Assembly: GCA_034336665.1 (NCBI GenBank)
Contig: JAPFBE010000002.1
Location: forward strand, 9,532,146-9,596,145
Length of the DNA stretch: 64,000 bases
Origin: Luscinia megarhynchos
Taxonomy: Eukaryota; Chordata; Aves; Passeriformes; Turdidae
Direction: 5' to 3'
Shown here: positions 21,620-34,800 of the stretch, piece after piece
How positions within the stretch are numbered: position 1 is the stretch's first letter
How the letters are laid out: every line of letters begins with the position of its first letter
Made by a program: the position numbers and the translations under genes
Notes under the pieces: generated by a model
The model's database searches: none
What the model was told of the DNA's origin: nothing
The model's input: the letters and a program-made list of their open reading frames with translations, nothing else

Positions 21620-22400
21620 ATCTGAGGTAATCATTAAATAGGGCAGTTGCCTTACTTCAATTTATAAATCTTCTAGGAGCGGTGCTAGGCTGGTGCTTAG
21701 CCTCCTAAGAAATCCAGGTATCAAGCAAAAATCACTCTACTCTCATCCTAAACTACACAGCTGTGTTTCCATTTGAAAGGGGCTGGAAAATCACACTCCT
21801 GGATGTCACCCTGGCTTAGGATCATCACAGCAGATGCTGCTTGAGGGACTGTGGGCTGGCATTTTCTATTCCAACAGAGCTCAGCATTGTAGGTGTGGAA
21901 GAAGAGACTACAGGCGACCTGGCCCCTGATAAATCACAGCTGTACTAATTACCAAAGAAGAGGAATAGCCTTGTCCTTAATGGGTTGCAGCTGTAACTAA
22001 TAAAGATAAGTGAGACAAAAGAGGTGGGGTGGGTGGTTAGGGAGGATGTTGGAGGAAGAGGACCTGGAGGAGGAATTCTGAGCAAGAAGGAAGGATCCAT
22101 AGAGACACAAAGAAGAATGAAACAAGGAAGAGAGTTGTCACAGTAAAAGATGTGCTGTGAGGTTAGTCTGGGTCTGATGGGGTTAGAAGCTGCAGTCATA
22201 GCTGTGCTGGGTGAAAGCTGTGCTCAGAGTCTGCAAACCAGTGCTTGCAGTCATAGTGCAGCAGTCTGTCTGCAGCTAGACCCCACAGTAGGAGCTTGCT
22301 GCAGTCAGAGTCGGGGTGGCTAAGCTATAAACTGGGACTTTTTTGTGTTGCTGACTAAGAGTCTGTGTCTTGGCTCATTTCTACCCCAAATGAGAGGTCT
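21620..22400. repeat. Possible old interspersed repeat (LTR-like block), unverified
   Basis: This stretch has a different texture from its flanks. A GCTAATAAAGATAAG-like segment follows a GTTGCAGCTGTAACTAATA phrase, then comes a purine-rich run (about 22020-22135), then several GCAGTCATAG/GCAGTCAGAG-type near repeats and a CTATAAACTGGGAC phrase. It reminds me of a solo LTR or another dispersed avian repeat. I could not identify terminal repeats or target-site duplications and see no coding remains, so the call is weak. Confidence 0.3.
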
Positions 22401-22844
22401 GTTGCTATAAGCATCATCTTAAATGTGCAAATTATTGGATCCCTGGAAATATGTGGTCCTGGTGTCAAACCAAGATTTGGGCCCCACAGCTTGCAGAGGA
22501 CAGGGACCAATGCAAAGCACACCACCAGTTAAGGTTGCTATTACAAGGGCTGTCTGGTTTTGAGCATCTGCTATCAACAAAACTGAAGAACCCCATTTTT
22601 TCAAGCATATTGACATAGAGACAAGAGTTTGTGATTATTTCCATCTAAAAATGAGCTTATAATTGCAGATAGATGCAAATAAACTAACTACAGCAGCTCT
22701 GACCTTTGTGTCTTTCAGACTATTAAAGGCTTACTGACTACAATAACTATAAATCAGTTTCCACTTCAAAGATTGGGCTATCCTTTTAAAGTAGGATGTT
22801 GGTGGTGAGAAGTGCCAATCAATGTTGTTACTGCTCATGTTAGG

Positions 22845-22910
22845 GGAGGTGGACTGGGTGACCTTTGTAGGTCCCTTCTAGCCTAAGCTGTTCTGTGATT
22901 GTCCAATCTA
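22845..22910 (+). mobile_element. CR1-type LINE 3'-terminal scrap
   Basis: The string GGACTGGGTGACCTTTGTAG, then GTCCCTTCTAGCC and CTGTTCTGTGATTGT, matches the last part of a CR1 3'UTR, including its short terminal repeat. Only some 65 bp are recognisable. Confidence 0.75.
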
Positions 22911-25577
22911 AATGAAAGACCCTGAATATTGCTGTGAGGCTTAGGTCCTTCTTTTGATTTCATAAAACTTTGCAGCAGGGCTTGGTCCAGGGAAAGGATT
23001 TATGAGCCAGAGGTTGTTTGAAGCTTGTCCACAGCAGCTCCTCAGTCACAGTAACAAGCAAAGGCAAATCCCAGGAAGGAAAGAATATCCATTCAGAGCT
23101 CTTTTAGGCTGCACAGCACTTGGCCTCTCTCAGCAGGACTTCCAAAAGTGGAGGCCTCTTGAAGGTGCTTAGGTGTTACTCAGTTTTGTTGGAAGAGCAC
23201 CTAACTAGGTTGTTAATTGCAGTCTCTCGTGCTTATTTGCTTGGGGTTTTTTGTTTTTTAGACGATTGAGAAGTCATCAAATTACTTTGTTAAACATTTT
23301 TATTAAACTCATTCTAAGACATAACTTACTGCACAAACACAATTGCTGGGAGCCATCATAAATAGTAGTGCACCAAAAAGGGAGCAATGTCTCAAATGGT
23401 ATTTCCCACTAGAAAAAAAGTGTCTAGTGGACCAATGAAATGTAGAACAGACTTTGAAACTAACTCAAATATTTAGCTCTTTAGTCAGAAGCATTACTGC
23501 TTAAGTTTTTTGCAACTCTTTCCAGTTCCAGCAACTATTTTCATAAATATTTTTTGTTGGTGTAAAGCTGGGGAGTTGGTTGGATTTTTGGAGGGTGGTG
23601 CTGTTCAAATAATCTTGCCTTTAAACTCTGTCTAGTCTGTAACTAACCTGCACTAGTAAAGTTACTTGTGTGTATTGGTTTATCCTTCAGCTGATGGATT
23701 TAGATAGAATCTGAATTCTATTCAGACAGAGCCTGTGGACTCATCTTTCTCAGATTGCAAAGAGCTGCCTGTAGGGTGCTGTTAGAGGCCACCAAATCTG
23801 GTGAAATTTGATCTATGGGTTTTTGGCAAATGGCTTTAAAGAAATAAAGGTGATGGTGATGGGAACACCCCAAAAACTTTAACAGGTTCTAGTTCTGAAA
23901 AGCACCTATGTGGACTACTTCAGGATGTTGCCTAAGTCCCTGAGGGATGCAGGAGACTATTTTTCTGTTTAACGTTTGATGCCAAAGTTAGGGTTTTTAA
24001 AGGACATTGGTCCAAAAACTGTGACTGTCTAAAAGAGTTTTCTTGCAGCAAATTTTCTTTAAGCAGTTGTTTCATCTATTTAACACATCTTATATAAAGC
24101 ATCTCATCTGAGCTGGTCTGCATGCTTCACTTGCTCTTAGTGCAGGGAAGACTTGAATTTCTGATGGAATCTAACTAAATGACAACTGAGGAATTGTTAT
24201 GCATGCACAGAGAAGCTAAGGTGTCTTTCCAGCTACTAATTTACTTGTGTTGCTTTTGTTGCTTTCTGTTTCTCCACTCACTTCAGTGTATCTCCTGACA
24301 AAACCATGATAAATTGTATGGCTTATTTCAGTGTGTAAAGATCTGTGGTACAACCACTTGTCAAGTTAAAAATTAATTTCTGTGAATACCAAGGACTGCA
24401 GTATTAAAAATGTATTTACAAATAAAATATGATAAATGGAACTTTGATAACATTTCCTCTCCTGGTTGAACTAAAATGTCTTTAAAAATTTTATATATAT
24501 GTATTTCTTGAGCATTCTAGGAAGGTTCTTGTTGAGCCTAAGGAATTATGGAAAGCACAATCAGCTAAATGGATAAGAAAAATGGTATTGCAGTACATCA
24601 GAAGTTATAAAACGTCATTGGAAAGTGCAGAAGGTAATATCTGCACAAGTGAATAACTCTTAGAAGCAAAAAATACTGAGATAATTGTTATGAATAATTA
24701 CTGAGATTGCTGATACAAACCAGTTATTTTCCCATGAAGGTGATAATTAGGAAAAATGCATTTACACAAGCATGTATATATATATATATATATGAGATTT
24801 TCTCATTGTGGTAATCATACCGTGCAAATTAAATTAATGACTCCACAAGGCTCTTCAATGAGAATTTGCAGCTTAACTATTTTAGTAAAAACTCACCAAC
24901 TTAAACTTTGGATAATTATAATTATTATCTTTTCTCAATAAAAGAATTTGGAAACTTGACAGGAGAAAGCAATTTGACAGCAAGTCTGGAGCCTTAGGGG
25001 GAATTATAATATTACTTTGAGAATTTTGTGTGGGAGGTTTAACATTTGTTCTGCTTTCCTCTTTTCTCTCAGGAGTATAAAACAAATATTGGGAATGGTG
25101 CCATGGGAACTAGAACAGCATTTGCTTTTCTGAAAGCCCTCTTTTTTGCATTAACCTGCTGCCAATTATTACTCTCATTTTCAATTATTTGTAGATTGAC
25201 TATTAAATACAAGGCACGTCAACACTTCTAAAGTGTAACAGTAAGTTATGTCAAGTTTTCATATAGCTAAATCACTGAACCTCTGAGGAGTGTAATCTAG
25301 CTCTCAATGGAAGAGAAGTTTCTTGTTAACTAATGATTCCTTTAACAAGGAGACCAAGAGTCAGATGCAGTTATTCTAAAGTTTTTATACCTCAAACCTG
25401 AATTTGATTACCCACGTCAGAGTTTAGCCCTTTTTTAAGACACTATGAACAAGTTTCTCATTTTTTAAAAAAAAGCGAATAATTAGAAACAGAATTGGTG
25501 AATTTTTCTTGAAGCATTAACTTTTTGCTAATGCTTTGATCAAAGAAATGAGAAAACAATAGCAACAATCTTTGGCT

Positions 25578-25650
25578 TGGAGAAAAAAAAACCAACACAC
25601 CAAAAACAAAGCAAAACACAACCAGGAAAAAACAAACAAAAAAGTGCTAC
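25578..25650. repeat. A-rich low-complexity tract
   Basis: Runs of A broken by CA/CC (AAAACAAAGC, AAAAAACAAACAAAAAA). Confidence 0.7.
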
Positions 25651-28600
25651 AGACACACATGCCAATTTCATCTTTCTTTTTTCTGGAGAGTATGCTAGAA
25701 GGTAGACAACTTTTGGCTCTCCTTTTGGGGGAAATGCTGCTGTCCCAACCTGTCATATGCCAGCCTCCTGCAGCTGCATGTCCCCATGTCCAGCCAGTGG
25801 CAGGATTGGAGCCCATCCTGGGCTGTGGGTGAGGCTCTGTGCCATTAAGGTGACCCTAGAGCACTCAGAGCCCTGACTCCTGCCTGCTGGCATCAGCTCC
25901 CTTACAGCTAAATGGGGCAATGCCACCTCAGATGTCCTTCATACTGTGGTCTCTGCATTTTGAAAAAGTTAGAACTCCACTGAGCATAGGTTTGCCTGCA
26001 AACCAGCTCTACAACTGTTGCAATCATTTAAATACTTGGACCCTTGACTAACACAGAATCTTCTCCACATCCTTGGCTGGATTTGGAACCTTCTGAAGGC
26101 AATTAGAGAGATTTATAAATGGGAGGTGATCCAGGTTTATCTCTGTAGATGCCTGTGGGTTTCATCCTGTCAAATAAATAAAACCTTTTTTTCTTCCCTT
26201 TGTTAGCTTTGTTCTTCTTTTACCACTTCAGTCACTGTTCTCCAGTTTGCATTCAGTACTTGTAACAGCATAGAATAGTGTGTATAGATTCTCTGTTACT
26301 GTTCCTTTATTTAATCACCCACATCTGTTAACTGGGAAGCTGGAGTGCTCCACAAGCATTTATTGAAGTGATTAACTAGGTTGTATTTTACAGTATTTGA
26401 AATAGTTTCTTATTGACTTACTGAAATAAAACTGTTTATTGTGAATATTTGCACATGGCTTATTACATTACTGTTTTTCCAACTTTATTTAACATAGTGC
26501 TAAGTATATTTATAAGAAGAAAAGCAGAAAATGTGATTGATATGCTTGAGACAGATTTTTCCTACTTTTATAATTATCTATGCCTGGCCTTGCTACTGAC
26601 TGTCAAATAGTTTTGAGCGATTTATTTAATCTTTATCTAAAGAATGCTGCATTCTTTATGCCCCTTCTCACATCTGCTGATGCCTCTTGCAGTCCAGCCT
26701 ACCACAATCCCTTGTTTTGGCTTGGTTTCTGTGTTTATCTCTTTCCAAACATGCAAAGTATACTTCCTAGAAAAGATCCATTTCTTTATGATTGTGGGAT
26801 GGGCTTTACAAGGACAGTTTCTTGATCCCAATGTCATCTTCTGAAGGACATGTAAAAGGCAGACTTGGTATTGTTCTCCTGCTGAGAGGTTCTCTCTGCA
26901 GTGAATGAGCCCTTACAGCCTTCTGCCCCTCCAAAGCCCCTGTGGAATCACAGACCTTTCCAAGAATTAATACTGTTCAAGACTTCTGAATGTCAAGTAG
27001 TACAATCCCTTGCCCAAGGCAGAACCAATTTAGTCAGATTGCTCATGAAATATCTCCAAAGACAGAAATTTTTGAAGCAATTAACCCCATTACCTTCTGC
27101 ACTTGCTCACTCGCACACATACAGAAGAGCAATCCTGAACCAGGTTCTTGCAATTAGTTCTGAAATACACAGCTCCTTACAAAGCTGAGACTGCTGAGAT
27201 TTCATAGAGTGGACACAAGAATGGAATTTCAGCCCTCACCACCTTCAGATTTTGTGCCCATGAGGGAGATAAGGAGATGTATACTGTACTCAGGTCCCTG
27301 AAGGAAAAACAGGGAGCTTTATTTCACTCTTCCTTACTGTGTTGTGTCTGTACTACCTGAGCTGCAAACTGCTAGGCACACTCTGACTACTGTGTCCTCT
27401 TCTGACTGAATTTCTTCCTGAAGAGCCCTTGTCTCAAAGCAATCATATATATGTTTTGAATGTGCACTCTTGTTATTTTATAGAACTACTTTTTCCTAGT
27501 CAAGGAAAGAGAACAGTTTTTCTCCAGGGTAAGCCTGGACAGAAGAAGAAGGAAGATGGGATATCTTCCAATGCTCTTTAAAATGTCCTCTCTGTCCCTC
27601 TGCAAAGAAAACTCGTAGTTGACTCGTGCTTATTTCAAGACGAAATACAACTCTCAACACCTAGTTTGGTTTTTGTTCTTTTCTTATACTAAATCTTTGT
27701 CTGACTGGAGTATGACAGCAGAAAGGTACAGGGATATTGTTAACAGTTTAATCAACATATTTATTGATAATGAGTATATTCAACAGCATCAATCTCTTTG
27801 AAAGAATTTTTTTAATCCTTACAAAAAGTTACAATAAGATTTGTATTCATGTAAAAAGAATACAAATATTGCTACTGAATTAAGTAACAATATTTGTTTT
27901 TTCCTACTGAGGTTTGTTCTGGAAATTCAGAAAGTCTAGATCCTGAAAGTATATCAAGCCAGTCAGAAGAGACAGAATAAGTGGATGCTATAATTACTAT
28001 AGCTATGGGATATTTCTTCTGTACTTCCTCATGAAGAGCTAGACTACAAGAATCACCTTTGTTTTGTCTCAAGCACCAGTGATTTTATCATTGCATTTCT
28101 TGACAGAATTACTCTGACTCATGGGTTTTTTTCTGGTCACACATAAGATAAAATAATTAATACACAGTATACATGGGGGTGAATGTATATTTATGATTTT
28201 CAAATATGACAAACCTATTTTAATTCTTAGTTACATAATAAAATATGAGTGTTGTAATAAATTATGCATTGAGATGTACATAGGTATAGTGACTGCATGT
28301 ATTTTATTCATGTCTAATACACTGTGTTGAGCAAACAAAACTGCCCCTACTCTGTGCACTGCTGACATATTTAGTACAGCTGCACATGTGGTGTTTATTC
28401 AGACGAGCCAGTAAATTCCTATATCCTTAATATTCATATCAAGAAAATGTGAGGCATTAGCTGTAGTGAAAGAAACCTTCTGTTTATCTGCAGGCAAGCA
28501 GCTCTCACGAACTGCTTTGCTCCTGTGCCTTAAAGGGATCTTGGGGAGAACAGATTGTAACAGGAGTGTGTCCATCTGCTGTCACCTGTTTGATTTTTCA

Positions 28601-30504
28601 GAGATCTTTCCTTTTTCTGTCACAAACTGCACACTGCCACAGACACCTAGGAAGGTGGGACCAGTCACACTTTAAAAAAAATATTTTTCCAACTATTTAC
28701 AGATTTACTGGACAGGAAGAAATAATCCATAGTTCTTTACTCATTTTACTGTGCTTATTCAGTTTGTAAATGCACAGTGCAAGGTGAAGTACTAGCTTGG
28801 AAGAATCTACTTAAAATGAATAATTTTTGTGTTGTTTTGCTTTATTTTGTCTCAGATGTGAGCAGAGTTTTGGGCATGATGGGCTTCTTGTAGTGCCCAA
28901 AACTGGTCAAAATAAAGAAAGCAAATGGGCTTTTCCTCCCTCTCCTGCTGCCCCTGGCTGTGCATCCATGCAAATACTTCTTCCTGACCCTGGTTCTCAA
29001 CTTTCATGTTGTAAGCCAAATGTTCTTACTTGCACAGCAGCAATGAACAGAATAATTCCTTGCCAGTTCAGTAAGCTCACAGAAGATTCATGTGTGTGAG
29101 AATTGATGAAAGACCATGGTCTGATTTGCACTGATGGAAAACTTCATCTCTAGGCTTTGGCTTTCACCTAGGCTTTGGCTTCAGAGCAACTGAAACCAAA
29201 CTGAGTGCTGACTGTCATAGTCCTGCCTGTCTGCTGCCCCTGGCTGTGAATTACTGTCCTTACCTTCCACCTCACTCTGGTCTTGCTCTGACTCTTCAGT
29301 TGCCCAAGTCTTTGAAAAACTACACACATTGAATTTTTCCTGCTGGCCTATTCCTAAGTCTCAGTGGGGCAACTAATACATGTAGTGGTAGTGGAAAGGA
29401 AATTTTGGGAGGCAATAGGCAAAAACTGTGTGCCAGCTTAAGTTTTTCTCAGGATGCCAGCCCTGTATGTGCTCATTAAACTACATGAAAATTTTTGCTA
29501 TTACTTTCCATATCAAAAATAAAAAGTTTGCTGAAAGCACACAACCACTTTTTTTTCCAGTGAAAATTAATGAATCCCCTGCAAGAGATTCCTCTGCCAG
29601 CACAGAATTTATTTAGAGGGCTTTGTAAAGTTAATTTAACTTCTCCCTTTATTTCAATGCAATAAAGAAGTTTACAAGGGTTCTGCATACCTCCTGAGGC
29701 GTGAACCAGATGTTTTGTATATTTCTGTGTAAAAAACAGGGTGTCACTGGAGCCATGGTCTCTTCCACAGCTGCCCTGTGCACAAGAGAAAAGTCACTAG
29801 GGCTACCTGTACCTCCCACTGATGAGAGTCAGCAGTGACCCTGGTCCTGACCCTGGTATTATCCTTTTGCTTTCACAGTGCTTTCAGATTGCCCAGTGAA
29901 ATAAAAAAGGCAACTGTATGAGAAGATCTTGTTTTATCTAGAAAATTTTTGCTCACTAGTTTTAGCCAGTGTAAAATGGTGTTGGTTATCTCAATCAAAA
30001 TTTCAATGATGAGATGGGAGTTGCAGCCAAAGGGTATCAGACTGCAGAATAAGCAATGCAAAGTTTATTTTTGGTAGAGTTAGATCTGCCACAAAATCCT
30101 GTATTGTAAATATATTTTGGAGAATACTCTTTGCTGACAGGAAATTAGCCTGAAGAGTACTCCTTCTTTGATTGATACTTTAGGTATTAGACACAACCCA
30201 AAACTGATTCAGATTTATTACTTTGGAATTCCCCCAGGTAAGAAAGAATATAGATTTTCGTTCCAGCAATTGATTACTGGTACATTTTCTATGTTATGAT
30301 TAAAGTGACTAATTTGTTTGCAGGTTCAGTTTTTGGAATGTGCCATGAGATTTTGGGTAGAGCAGATTTTCTAAGTTTTTGTGTGACCTTTTGCTTTTCA
30401 GATCAGAAACAGTAAATTTTCAAGATTAGACAGGACTGGGTTTCAAATTGTTGCAGCACAAGAGTTTCATGAGAGGTAAGAATTGTTTAGAAATCTGACT
30501 TATT

Positions 30505-30640
30505 CTAAAAAACAACAGCTACAAAACAAAACTAAAAAACAACCCAACCTTCCCTCCTACAAAAACTCAAACCAAACCAAAAACAACAAAAAAAACCCCA
30601 ACAACAAACCGACACACAGAGACAAAAAAAAAATAGAAGT
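30505..30640. repeat. A/C-rich low-complexity tract
   Basis: About 135 bp of (A)nC and (A)nCC runs. It reads as an open lysine/asparagine/glutamine-rich frame but is plainly simple sequence. Confidence 0.8.
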
Positions 30641-31329
30641 ACTGACAGTGATTTTTATATCATGGAGAGCATCATCCATCTCATCTCTCTTAGGATGTCT
30701 TGTTAGTGTTGAGGGGCAAAGAATGGAGGAACATATAAATATTGGAATGACAAACTACTCTAGACAAGCATTCTCATTAGTTCCACACAAGAAGGTTGTT
30801 TAAATTATTTTTCCTAAAATGCTAAACCTCTTTATGTAGGTACTCCTAGACCTGTTTGAGTCTGGTTTATATTTGACTGAGACAGCCACAACCACACTTT
30901 AAAATATTTCAGTTTGAGTGACTGCAGGCACTGCTTATGCTACATTCAAACTATGTGTCAGTGCAGGAATCCTGGGCTAGACACTGTCTATAAAGGAAGC
31001 TGCATTTCTGGCACAGCCATCTAATGCCACCACCAGCTTCCATCTCATACTTCCAGCCTTTGACTCCTGTCAACCATTCCTAATGAAAAGAGCTTTAAGC
31101 TGGAGTGGAATGGCTGTGTGGGACTCATTACTGGGATGGATAAATGGAAGAACAAAAGGTGGACGTAGGTGAGGCAATCACAACAGCTTGGGGAGGAACA
31201 GTATGGCAAAATAGCTGGATAAGGGAGAAAAAAGGGACTGGTCATGTGTAAATAGTTGTCTGGTCCATCTGTTTTCCTGGCCATGATTTTCTCCTAGTTG
31301 GTGGAGTCAATCTGTGTGGATGAGAGTGT

Positions 31330-31800
31330 CTGGAGGTTTAGGTGGCAGGAAATGGGCTGGAGACTGTTAAGCCTGAGCTGGATGCTGGAGAGAGCAGAGG
31401 GTGTGTGAGTTGGCTCCTGGAGAGAGCAGGAGGTGGGGCTGGGGACTGGCTGCTGGCAGCACCGCAGGGCTGGAGCAGCTGTCGGGGAGAATTGTTCCCA
31501 TGTGTGTGTCCCTGTGTGAGAGGCAGCTGAAAGAGCAGAGGATGGAGGGACAGCAGCTGGCCAGGCTGCATGTGAGGGTGGGCTTCCATCCCAGTCCCAG
31601 GATGGTGCTCTCTGGGAGTGCTCTGTGCTCTGTCCGTGCTGGTCTGTGTGGCCAGCCAGGTGTGCTCCCACACTGGGAATGTGTGTGTGCCCCTGGGGAA
31701 CACTTGCTCAGCCTCACCACAGGCAGGACCTGGGGCAATGGCTCTTCTGCCTCTCTAGGGCTGCTTGGTTTGGCAACCCCTGGCAGACAGTCATTCTATT
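31330..31800. other. GC-rich, CpG-poor block of unknown origin
   Basis: About 470 bp are much richer in G and C than the AT-rich surroundings. The plus strand is G-rich at first (GGAGGTGGGGCTGGGGACTG) and dominated by CTGG/CAGC/TGTG words. Open frames run through it in several frames on both strands, the longest 133 codons on the plus strand, a usual result of few TAA/TAG/TGA words in such sequence. CpG is rare, which argues against an unmethylated promoter island. It could be an old repeat or a lone enhancer. Confidence 0.5.
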
Positions 31801-34800
31801 AAACCCCCAGAATGGTCACACTGATTTTTTTTTCTCAGTCACCTTTAAAGGAATAGATAGGAGCCTGGGATTCAGAACTACAGTTAGAATTTTCATTAAA
31901 CAAAAAAAAAGTAATATAAACATTGTTTAACATAAAATGTTTTCCTTTTAGAGTTTCATAAAATCAGGGCTTGGTTAAACTATTTTTAGCATAAGGATAA
32001 TTAGTGATTCCAAACTGTGTTTTTTTTCCAACTGAATTTCCCCAAACTAGACATTTACTTGCATACACATTTTAAAATTCTTTGACACTTTTTTCAGGTA
32101 GTACCAATGGAGATAGAATAGTGATAAAACAGCACAGGGTTTTTTGGAGTCAAGGTGGTAACAGGGATAGGAGCACAGATAGCTACATCTGCAACACAGC
32201 CCAGAGACTGTAACCCCCTGATCTTGGCTGGAGCTCCTGGTACAGACTGAGTGAAGGTTCCTCATGAGGCCCCTAGAACAATTAATGCCCATTTGCTCAC
32301 TCAAGGCTTTGACCAACTGTAATGGTTTTGCATCAAAGTGAAGGGAAAGCTTTCAATTAAAAGAACAACTTGAATGGTAAAGACCTTGGCAGTACTGCCT
32401 TCTCCTCCATATTCATATGATCAGAAGCTGTGTACTCATTGTTGTGAGTTAAATTCATTTATCTGAGAACCTAATGCTTTAGACTATTGAAAAAAATTCT
32501 GAGAAAGCACATTTATATACATTATATACACATTTGTTATTAAGTGTAAACCTTGATTTGCTTCTACTGCCCGCTCTAATTTTCTTATGTAATTATTTGG
32601 TTTATTTTGGCTTAATTAATGACTCTACCACTATCACCTCCACTATCAGAAATGATAAAGCAAAAGTAGACATCATTGTTTGTACTTAAATCACTTAAAT
32701 ATTGCATTTACTTTTACATAATGTTACTATTTTCTTGTAGTTCTTTCATGTGTTTAGCTCCATTTGTCACCGTTCTGGGTTTTCACTGTCACATGAAAGG
32801 AATGAGCAATTTAAGGGCAGACTAACAAAGGGACAATAAATCCCTGAGAAAATGTTGCTGAGGAGAGGAAGTTCATCTAACACAGTTGCCAAGAATGAGG
32901 CAAATGAACATCTGCATTGGATTATACACTGCTTCAGGAAAGCTAAAATGAGTCTGTGCTAAAAGAACCTTCTGTTAATCTTACTTGTTTTTTCCATTTC
33001 TTCTTTGTTTATACTTTCTTGGAGCCAAGGAAACATACATTTCTTTATCAGTGCAAACAAGTGCTTGTAAAATCCCTTTTTAATATATGGTAATATCATG
33101 GCTGGTAACAAAAATGAAACAATGCAAAACTTCAGGTGTTTTTTGCCAGGTCACCTCTGTCCACACATACTTTGCCTGAAAGGTCCCTGTGCTCTGCAGC
33201 AGCAGCTGCTCCTTTAGCCAGGAACCAACTGACTCAGTGCCCTCTCTCCTGCTATTTGTAGCACTTCTAAAGGAAAGAAAATTCCTCAGCAACAGAGCAG
33301 AAGCTCTGGGACCAAAACAAAGCATTGATCAGTGTAAGGACATCATAAACCTGGATAGGCTCTCTACCAATTTCATATCAGTCTCACCTTACTAAATGCA
33401 CTCAGTTTTAAATTAAAAATTTAGCTTTTCCTGCTGTTTACATGTTCAACTGTGTACTAAAAATCCAACCAAGCTTTTTTTGTTACTGGTTTATTACCAG
33501 CTATTAAAATTGTCTCAAAGTAAATTTTTAACTACTCTAGCAAGTTCCCATTTCTAGTCTGGGCATTTCCCACACTGCTGTCATTGCCTTTGCAGGTGTA
33601 GCTTGTTCATACATACTGCTCCATTTTTTTGGGCAATATTCATGAAAATGTAGAAGCTGAGCATGGAGGACAGAAGAAGGAAAGTCTGGAAAACTAGCTG
33701 TTTGTGGTTGTTAAGTAAGTCTTCTGCTTTTGTTGTTTGTTTTGTTCTCTTCCAAGAAGCAGAATTACAAATAACTGTCATGCTTCATTTTTGGAAAATC
33801 CAAAATCTAAGAGCTGCTTCTCCCTGTTTCTCTTAGAACTACTATTCAGAAAATTATCTTCAGCTCTTTGTTTTGAAAATATATCTTCCTTGGTTTGTTT
33901 TATTGATTGTTACATATATCACTTGAAACTGTTGTTTATTTTTCAAAAGGTTGAGATTACCTTAGGTCTTGGAAGAGAAAAAGAAATATCTCTTCTCTCT
34001 TTCTCTATTGCTGCACAGTGCAGCATCTCCTGCTTGATCATGACTGATGTAAAAGTAATGTGCACAAAAATATATTTTTCCCTCTCTGACTTCCTCTCTG
34101 CAAAGCATACAATCAGAAGGCTTTGCCTTTCCTTTTGTTAGTGTTTCTGTGCAACCAGCACACCAAAGAAGTGGGTTTTACACAGTCATTGAGGAAGACT
34201 GGGGGTTTGTGGCTGCTCCAGCTGGGCAAGGCAGTTAGAGGAAAATCCTGAAAGCCAAGTAGAAGGTCTTACCCTTCAGGGATGGTGACAACAAGAGCTG
34301 TCAGCTAGTCTGACTAGGCAACAATATGAACAGGTTGGCTTCTCCTTATAGGCAAGGAATTAATATGTGATGTCTTGAGGAGTGACTGACACCACTAATA
34401 CACTAACACCAAATTTATACCAGAGCAGGAGGTATCACAGTGTGGCAGGACCCCATGGCCAGGTGTGTCTCTGGTGTATCTCAGGCCTGTTTCAGGTCTT
34501 CTGGTAATTTACTCCTGTCACATAAACACAAGCAGAAACTTGAAGCATGTTAACTTAAAACTGATAAAAAGAAAGCACTGAAAGGGAATGGTAATGATTT
34601 TTCCCCCCATAGAGCTGACTAGACTTCTAGAAGGGCTTGAGGGATGTGATTAGGTGTCTGCTGCAGAGACATGCATGTTGGTGCACTCAGCATTCACACT
34701 ACTGGCTCATGTCCTTAAATTATTTCTATTTGTTCAGCTTTGTTTAATTAACTACTACTGTTTCCTCCCCAGGTTGTGCTCCATGGATTCTGTTATATAG

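Larger units (their letters stand above)
22911..31320. other. Intergenic, no gene seen
   Basis: AT-rich DNA with two A-rich tracts (about 25578-25650 and 30505-30640) and a 19-bp TA run at 24775-24793. Open frames of up to about 100 codons occur on both strands, as expected by chance, without similarity or splice context that I can recognise. Confidence 0.6.

Noticed and set aside
30483..30803. 106-codon Lys/Asn/Gln-rich open frame
   Set aside because: First half is an A/C simple tract; no biological frame.
31401..31802. 133-codon plus-strand open frame and overlapping minus-strand frames
   Set aside because: Several frames are open at once in a GC-rich, CpG-poor block, which points to base composition rather than a gene; no domain recognised.
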